Source: Hyphodiscus hymeniophilus (lineage: Eukaryota > Ascomycota > Leotiomycetes > Helotiales > Hyphodiscaceae). Taken from it: 64,000 bases of DNA. The notes beneath the pieces are model-generated. The model saw nothing but the letters and a program-made list of their open reading frames with translations, was not told the origin of the DNA and searched no databases. The stretch lies in contig VNKQ01000020.1 in assembly GCA_016508695.1 (NCBI GenBank), positions 186,001 through 250,000 on the forward strand. The letters run 5' to 3'. Shown piece after piece: positions 57,101 to 64,000 of the stretch; within the stretch, counting starts at the first letter, position 1, and the number at the start of each line of letters is the position of its first letter. The translations under genes and the position numbers were made by a program.

Positions 57101-58439
57101 CACCGGCAAGACTTCAACTGCGCGCAAAATGGGCAAAGTCTTCTACGATATGGGATTTCTTGCTAAAGCAGATGTGATCGAGTGCTCCGCCACCGAACTG
57201 GTAGGTACTTTCGTCGGCCAAACAGGACCAAAGGTGCAAAAGGTCCTTGAGAATGCATTGGGCAGAGTCCTGTTCATCGACGAAGCTTATCGACTTGCAG
57301 GGGAGGGATACGCCAAGGAAGCGATGGATGAAATCGTGGATTGTCTGACAAAGGTGAAATATGCTCAAAAGCTTATTGTCATTCTGGCTGGTTATGACGA
57401 TGATATAAACCGTCTGATGGCGCAAAACCCTGGTCTTACAAGTCGCTTCCCAGAAGCCATAATCTTTCGTGGACTGGAGCCTCCTGACTGCCTCAACCTG
57501 CTAATCCAGCTGCTGAGAGGCCGTCAACTTGATATGCGGAAATCAAAGAAAGACCTGGACTTGTCAGCCTTGGAGACTCTCGCTCCAGACTTCAAGCAAG
57601 AAACACTGGACCAATTCGACACTCTTGGCAGGATCGCGAATTGGGCCAATGCCCGTGACGTTCAAACAATCGCCAAGAGTATATTTGGTCTGCTTTTGAA
57701 AGCTGGCGCTATGAAGAAAAGTATTGCCGTTGTCACAGAGGATCATATTCGCACCGTCCTCGACTCCATGATAATTGAGCGTAGCCAGAGGCAAGACGCA
57801 GCCAAAACATGGCCCGGCTCTCTCCATAGTGATATGATGACTCGGATGCAAAACATTCAAGCACCCCCACTTCCTGAGACAGCTGCTACTGGTAGCCTCG
57901 CCATGAACACTTCGAAGGCTGAGATTCCTGAACGATTAGCCAAGGATGTGCCACCAGCGGCCTCGGCAAATGAAGTCAAGCGTGACTCTGGCGTTAGTGA
58001 CGCTGTTTGGGAACAACTCCGGCGTGACAAGCAAGCAGCGAAGAAAGAGGAAGAGCGATACCAAGAACTCCTCAAAGCAAGCGCTGAAGTAGCAAACAAG
58101 ACGAAAATACTCGAGCAGAAAGAGCAAGCGTCCGAGCAAGCCTTCCAGCAATCCATAAAGCACAATGAAGACCAGTCTGTTTTACAAGAAGCCAAGCGGC
58201 TCCGCGAGGAGGCTCGTCTTCAGCATGAGATGGAACGTCGTGCTCAAGAAGAGCTTCTTGCAGAGCTGGAGAGTCAGCGCAAGGCTGTGGAAGAAGAGCG
58301 AAGAAAAGAGGCGAAGGCTCAGCAGCAACTAAGAACTCTGGGAATATGCCCTGCCGGCTTCAGGTGGATTAAGCAGATTGGTGGCTACAGGTGTTCGGCC
58401 GGCGGTCACTTCGTTACGGATTCGCAGTTGGGGGTGTGA
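51189..58439 (+). CDS. Hrr1/ZNFX1-like helicase fused to NF-X1 zinc fingers and three CbbX-type AAA domains
   Basis: Seven exons (51189-52656, 52708-54150, 54200-54536, 54587-55278, 55338-56240, 56293-57048, 57100-58439), all in phase: 2312 residues. Residues about 480-1040 are an SF1 UPF1-type helicase: QGPPGTGKS (Walker A, split by intron 1), VLVEEAGEILESH (Walker B; EEAGE as in ZNFX1-type rather than DEAxQ), GDHKQLRP, SKQHRM, YQGEESQIVIVSL and ERLNVLLSRAR. Residues about 1060-1140 are NF-X1-like zinc-finger repeats (CSEPCGTQLSCGTHYC). A coiled coil follows, then three SpoVK/CbbX AAA modules with Walker A near 1310 (GNPGTGKTT), 1590 (GSPGTGKTT) and 1866 (GPPGTGKTS), Walker B FIDEAYQL, LIDEAYGL and FIDEAYRL. 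A Glu/Gln-rich coiled coil ends in CPAGFRW...GYRCSAGGH. Four introns split Walker A or its neighbourhood; the last is GC-AG. Hrr1 works with RdRP in fission yeast heterochromatic silencing; ZNFX1 in animal small-RNA and antiviral pathways. Confidence 0.9.
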
Positions 58440-59220
58440 GGTAGGACCGTAAGAATTGGCCCAGAGACACAGTCGAAAGTCCTTTGAGATTTGAGAAACT
58501 CCATAACAAAATCTAGATAGCTGGCAGATTCCTGAGGACCAAAAATTCATAATATGGTCGTAGAAGGAGAGCAAGACCTCCACGACAAAATTTGACGCTT
58601 GCTGAAGACCGACCTCACGTGCCACTCCGCTCTTCTCCATTTTACCTAGGCCATGATTTACCCCTGAAATGCATACCTATTGCTTGTAATGTCTCGCTTG
58701 CTGCGGTACCAAACAATATTTGGTAATAGGGTAGCATTAGAACCATCAGACTTCGTACCTCCGTAACGATTTCACGATCCTTCATCTCCGTAGCTGCAGG
58801 CGCCACCAGCTGTTATTCTACATTGCAGGCGGCAAGCTCATGTATAAATTGTTGCTGACTTCAAAGTACGAGTGGTAGAAACAGCCCGAGTGCTCATAAG
58901 TCATGAGCGTCATTTAAGACCTTCCCATTCTACTTGGAGTATTGAAGGATTGTATTCCAAAAATAGCTTTTTTACGACTTCAAGGCTGTGGAACCAGACG
59001 GACAGAAGTTGCCCCGCCATTCGCGGAGGTTGGTTGAATAGCTTGCGGCGTAGTTGGTATATTTCTTCACGAATTAGGCGTCATTGGCGGCGTAGCATTG
59101 ACTCTCACGAGAGATATGTACAAGCGCGTTACCTCTTAGTTTGTGCTTTTTTCCTTTTTCAATTCTTTTCCAATTCATCCCTTACAACTAAGACCAAAAT
59201 CCCAAGAAAAACCAACCAAG
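58440..59220. other. Intergenic region
   Basis: Between the helicase-AAA gene and the small secreted protein gene; about 780 bp. No supported coding content; contains a promoter for the gene at 59221. Confidence 0.4.
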
Positions 59221-59776
59221 ATGAAGTTCATTATCCTCGCAACCTCCATCGCGCAGGCAACCCTTGCCCTGTGCAGTGTTGACGACACCAAGACCACCAT
59301 TGACGTGTAAGTCTCTCCTTCGCTCCACAACGTGAAAAACTGACATCACCAGCGCCTCTGCCATCTCCTCGTTCTACCCCTCCTCGACGCCGAGTCTCAA
59401 CGGCGCGCAGTCCACCTCCCTCGCGAAAGCTCTGCTCTCCGTTGAGTCCTCATGGTACGACACACCAGCCTACACCAGCGCCCAGGCAGCCATCTACTCC
59501 GCCGCACCATCCAGCGTGCAGAAGTCCATCGAGAGCTCCGGCTACTTGTACAACGATCTCACAAGCCAGGACTGGTACACGAAGAGCGTCCCGCATGCGG
59601 TCCAGACGGCGGTAGCGGGTGAGATCAAAGCGTTTGATTCGGCGGCGGAGAAGATCATTGGCACCGCGACGTCGAGTAGCAGTAAGGGTGTGGGTGCGAG
59701 AGCGAGAGCGAGAGCGACAGGGCTGGGTGTTGCTGGCGTGGTGGGTGTTGTTGGTGGGGTTTTGGCTGCGTTGTGA
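59221..59776 (+). CDS. Small secreted, probably GPI-anchored protein
   Basis: Exons 59221-59306 and 59353-59776 (46-nt intron, GTAAGT donor, CTGAC branch) give 169 residues. A signal peptide is present (MKFIILATSIAQATLA). The mature part is Ser/Ala/Tyr-rich and has the pattern ISSFYPSSTPSLNGAQ, SSWYDTPAYTSAQAAIYSAA, SGYLYNDLTSQDWY and a helix (PHAVQTAVAGEIKAFDSAAEKIIG), typical of a small fungal secreted family without known function. A run of Ala-Arg repeats (RARARA, from a GCGAGA DNA repeat) precedes a hydrophobic C-terminus (LGVAGVVGVVGGVLAAL), which fits a GPI-anchor signal. It sits between the helicase and RdRP genes but shares no obvious function with them. The fit of signal, intron and C-terminus makes the model good. 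Confidence 0.8.
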
Positions 59777-61304
59777 GTGAAGCGTAGGATGACGGAGAGT
59801 TCCAATTTTGTGGGAAAGCGTTGGTGTTCTGAACATCATTGTAGCGAGCGACTGGCTTATGATACATGAAATCCAGTTTTTTCTGTGAGAATCCATTTAA
59901 ATTGTCCGCTCGCATGTTCCTCTCTGGATCTTTGTAATGATCGTTATTCTCTTTCAGCCTACCGCTCCACGTCTGTAGAGAAACTTTCTGTATGGAACTG
60001 CCGAGCGGGATCTTCATTTTATCGTTCGAAAAGGCATCTGAAGATGTGGGTTCAAGTGCTGCCCCAGAGACTGGACGAGCAGGATCATAATAAAGATCTC
60101 GAAGCGAACGAAGACGTACGAGACCGGGCTGCAATGAGTCTGGTCAATGATTCCAAAATTCATCAATCCAGCCCAACGACAAAGCCATTCCTACCAGATA
60201 TCAGACTTATAACATGGCAAACCTCGCGCGAATGGCTTTGCTACCATGTGAAGTCTTGCCTGCAGGTGAGCTGTGATAATCTCCGAGGCGACAAAGAGGT
60301 CGTCGTAACCAAGCGCTAAACCATGGCGCCACTCGGATTTCTACAGTGTTTGATAAGGCTGGAGTTGGCGTCTTATCGATACAGATATGGATATCGAGTG
60401 ACACAATGTCTCGGGTTGTAGGATAGATGCAGGTTCTTATCGGCGGTGTGGAAGGCACGTTGAAGTTGAGGTCTTCCTGTCGACGCTCGATGGCTATCAT
60501 TACCTTTTTCACAAGGTAAGAGCTCTGGATACTACTCAATTGATATGATCTTCCTTCTTTCGTTGGAGAATTTGCATCTGGAGAACCAGTTCACCCCATT
60601 TCCCTATTTACCTATCCTTTCCTTCGCTCCGTTTGATCATCTGATCGCGCGTATTTTTAGTGTCAATAATCAGGGGCCCCGGCCCGTTCCTGGAAACCCC
60701 TGGACGGTGCCGAGCCACACCAAAACACCCGAACTTCCAATCTTCCAATCCCCCACCCACCTCCACTGCAGGTAAGCAAACAACAACCCCCTCAATCACG
60801 TATTTCACGACACATGCGCCCTTTCATGTTCTGCTTATTACTTGATTGTTATGTGTTTCCATTACGAATGCTCTCGCTTCCATCGATGTAGGCGTTGTAA
60901 GTCTCCAAAGAGCTGCCAGCCTCGTCTGCAAGCTTCCAGTCAGAATGCCATTGGGGCTTAATCATCATTTCAATTGACGCAAATATTCTACTCAAAGCTT
61001 AACTTTTTGATATATGGCTAATGGATGAATGCGCAGATTCCAACAAAATTCTTTTCCCCTCAGCCTTGCCCTACAAGCCTTGCGACGACCAGTCCTGGAA
61101 ACCGTTCGCTGTACTCTGATTTACGACATTCTGTCAGCTGTTAGCAAACACGTTCACGGTCAGGTTTCGTCTACAACCTGAATTTCAGTCTTCAATGATT
61201 GCAACAGCGGCTGCAAGATTGGGTAGTCATCAATAAGCCTCGAATATACTTTGGACATACATGGGCGCCGATAATAGAGCCACACTGCTGGAAGCTCCAC
61301 GATC
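59777..61304. other. Intergenic region upstream of RdRP
   Basis: About 1.5 kb. No reliable gene; short frames on both strands. It may include a leader or a non-coding first exon of the RdRP gene, which I could not define. Confidence 0.4.
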
Positions 61305-64000
61305 ATGGACAGAAGAAATACTAGAACTCAGAGCGTGGGAGGCTCTATAAACATGAAGACCACAACGCCTCCGTTGAGCCCAGGGAAATCCGCCAAGCAT
61401 AGGGAAGAAGAAAAGGAAGGCTACAAGCTCAAGATCAGAATGACTGTCGATAGCCTATCCTTCAATTGGGGTTTGCGTCTCCAAGTTCCTCCCGAGCACG
61501 AATCACCGGCGAAGCAGCCCCGGACAATCCAGTATGAAATAGTCTCCAAAATTAAATTTCTTTGTTACAAGGATGACATCGACCCATTGATTGAAGAATT
61601 TCAGACCAGGGCTCATGGCATGTACTCTGGATGGGTCGTTAAGCCCAGAGCGGAAAGAGGAGTGAGGGGTGTTCCAGAGAAAACAAGGCAATGCCCAAGA
61701 CCTGTCTCAGAGGAAGAACGTATGATTCTTCTCGGCAGCCTACTAAACATCTTGACCCAGCGATTTGATGCAATTAAAACTCCGATGAAACAACGTCTGG
61801 GCCCGAGGGACCCCAACGCTGCTGTTGTAGCACAGAGACAGGAGGGTATCGACTCAAGTCCCATACCTTTATCATGGTCTAAATTGAAGAGCGACTCGAA
61901 ACGACCTCGTGAGCTGCCAATAGACAAGGATGTGGCGTTCAAGAAGCCGAGAATACCAGTACAAACTTCCAATCTACCCACTACCTCGTTCGATGCTAGT
62001 CGGAGTGCTCAGACAAGCTTTACATCCAATCAGTCTAGTGTGTTCTCAAATCCGCAATTCAACACTAGCAACAAATCTCTTCCCGAAGTATTCTCGCAAG
62101 AAACGATCCCTACACAATCCTCCGAGCTTTCGGACATCAAACCAAAATCCGATCCCCAAGCGTACAGAGAGAAAGCCAACACTAGCTTCCAGTCCAACCA
62201 GTCCAATACGCAGAGCTCAGAATATGAAGGTGCCTCGAGCTTTGATGCCGACCTAGTCGCACAGCTAGACTCGGAACTCATTGGTATTGGTCGATCTGAT
62301 CCGGTTATTGACGAAGAACTTTCGCAAGACCTAATTGATCAGGCGGCAATAATTGAGGGAGACGTGAGTGAACTGATCATAGGTGAAGATGAACTTCATT
62401 GTGGACTACAGGCAGTTTTTCGTGAGTCTTTTTAACCCATGCAACGAGCTTACCGATGTCTACTAATGGCTGAGAAGCTAAACTACCACGATCACTCCGT
62501 GGTGTTCCATTCCGTGCTGGATACGAGATTGTGCGCGTTTTTCTATACACTGGGGTTCCTTTGGAGAATGCTGAAGCCCCTTCGGCTTTTGAATGGCAAA
62601 ATTATGATCAACTGTGGCAATGGTTGAAGAGCAACCCACTCCTACACGCGAAGCCATTCCCACGAAAATCTAGCCAGGAAGCATGGGATATTGCTGGCGA
62701 GGATGGCTTCCAGAAAGGTCCACGCGCTGTTTACATCTCCGGCACCTTTCGCTTCAATTCGCAGCCAGGCCCGCTCTTTCGATTTCAGCTTAATCCACTG
62801 CACCTCGATAAATCCCACCGTACCGGCCGCCGCTTTGGCCATGACAGACTCTTCGAAGTCGATATTCCGGACCTTACTGGCTACCACGTCCCCAAAATAC
62901 TTCGACAGATGGGGTCTTTAGGCCAGGAAACGATAGTCCAATGGCTAGTTGATGAAAGTCATTATCTTCTGGGCAAACGTTGGCAAGCTTTTCATTTAAA
63001 ACCACTTGATAGAGACAATCGGAAGAAGCCCGAGAACATAGACGACAAACCTTTACTAAATCGGGTTTACTTTTTCGCGGTTGATGGAGTAGGGTTCAAA
63101 CGGGGCACATTCCCAGCGGATTCTTTGGCGAAACCATACGTAAGGATTTCTGTAGATTCTTTACTCAACAGCATTCGACCTACAAGAAAAAATGGCCATC
63201 AGAGCTATCTTAAGCTGTTTGTCAGAACATCGCTCGGTAAGTTGACCCTCTTGTATACCTCGCTGTATCAGCTAACACACGATATAGCACTCTCAAGGAA
63301 CATTGCTACAGTAGTACTGGAAAAGCATCAAATCAGGTACAAGCCTGATATTATGTGTAAAGGCAAAGTAATGACTGATGGTGCTGGCCGTATCTCACTA
63401 TCGCTTGCGTTTAAAGTCGCTGAAAAGCTTGGGCTTACTTTCCGTCCCACTGGATTTCAAGCTCGAATTGGTGATGCCAAAGGGTTCTGGAGTGTGTGTA
63501 TCACAGATACCAGCCAGGAAGACTGGATCGAAGTTTACGATTCCCAGCGCAAGTGGGTTCCGAGCACGAAAACAGCTGGAGAGTCCGAAGATCCAAGTCA
63601 TAGAACGTTCGAGGTTCTAGCTCACTCAAAAGCACTCAAGTCCGCCAAGCTAAACCTACAGTTACTACCACTTCTTATAAATGGCGCTAATGATCCAGCT
63701 GCCATGCGCCAGGCTATTGCAGTATTGTTAGAAGAAGGACTGGCACGCGAAATCCTTATCCTTCAAGAAGCCATGGAAAATCCACAATCATTTCGAAAGT
63801 GGGTGCGTGAAGTTGCCTCTACTACTCAGGAAAGATTAAAAAATGGGGGTGTTGCATTCCAAGCTGGTCTTCCGATCTCGCGGGAGGAGAGACTAAACGT
63901 GCTACTCGATGCCGGCTTCGATGCGAAGAAACTCAAGTTCATGAAAGAATTGACGAAGAGTGTGTTTAATGACCAGTTTGAAGACCTTCAGACGAGGCTC
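61305..64000 (+). CDS. RNA-dependent RNA polymerase (eukaryotic silencing type), 3' end outside window
   Basis: Exons 61305-62421, 62478-63236 and 63288 to beyond 64000; at least 859 residues before the window edge. Intron 1 (56 nt, acceptor GAGAAG allows a one-codon choice) joins QAVF-PKLPRSLRGVPFRAGYEI; intron 2 (51 nt) joins VRTSL-ALSRNI. Exon 1 is a Ser/Gln-rich, poorly ordered N-terminus. The polymerase domain follows: NPLHLDKSHRTGRRFGHDRL, FFAVDGVGFKRG, then MTDGAGRIS, the conserved block found in cellular RdRPs. The catalytic DxDGD aspartates would lie downstream of this window. Such enzymes make double-stranded RNA for quelling, heterochromatin or unpaired-DNA silencing. The nearest neighbours, a Hrr1/ZNFX1-like helicase and the RG-rich protein, fit the same process. 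Not virus-like: the sequence is of the cellular family. Which subtype (QDE-1, SAD-1, Rdp1) cannot be decided. Confidence 0.88.

Noticed and set aside
61305..64000. Integrated viral polymerase
   Set aside because: The domain blocks (AVDGVGFKRG, MTDGAGRIS) belong to the cellular silencing RdRP family, and the gene has spliceosomal introns.

Overview
The window reads as a gene-dense chromosomal segment of a filamentous ascomycete (Pezizomycotina; a Leotiomycetes-like fungus is my guess from gene content, not proven). The signs are eukaryotic multi-exon genes with short introns (mostly 44-170 nt, GT-AG plus two GC-AG) carrying CTAAC/CTGAC-like branch points, and typical fungal families: UstYa-like oxidases, CFEM-like and Mid2-like wall proteins, a heme-thiolate peroxidase, phosphoinositide phospholipase C and an RNA-dependent RNA polymerase. 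I reconstructed exon structures by joining reading frames at consensus splice sites, checking phase each time.

Layout. 1-9 kb: a large disordered, probably N-myristoylated protein, a three-exon amidoligase-family gene and a single-exon MFS transporter. 10-15.5 kb: a compound minisatellite, a small cupin gene (minus) and a PI-PLC gene (plus). 15.5-22 kb: mostly non-coding, but it hides a 67-codon two-exon cysteine protein with a zinc-ribbon-like pattern at 18.6 kb, and a hypothetical ORF at 20.8 kb.

22.3-27.95 kb is the most interesting metabolic locus. It holds a secreted repeat precursor with four near-identical 66-bp units separated by basic sites, flanked by three UstYa-type (DUF3328) genes. 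This is the signature of a dikaritin (ustiloxin/phomopsin/epichloecyclin type) ribosomal-peptide cluster, with candidate cores YNVATYGI (three copies) and YNIQTYGI (one copy).

28.7-47.6 kb is a mixed stretch: a CFEM-like GPI protein, a hypothetical protein, an isochorismatase-like gene with an apparent frameshift, a membrane-anchored disordered protein, a secreted heme-thiolate peroxidase, an auxin-efflux-carrier-type transporter, two secreted proteins (one built of four small exons) and a Ser/Thr-rich single-pass protein.

48.6-64 kb looks like an RNA-silencing neighbourhood. A 498-aa uncharacterised protein is transcribed divergently from a 2312-aa seven-exon protein that fuses a UPF1/ZNFX1/Hrr1-type helicase, NF-X1-like zinc fingers and three CbbX/SpoVK-type AAA modules. 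After one small secreted-protein gene comes an RNA-dependent RNA polymerase gene cut by the window end. Hrr1-type helicases and RdRPs act together in fission yeast, so their proximity here is suggestive.
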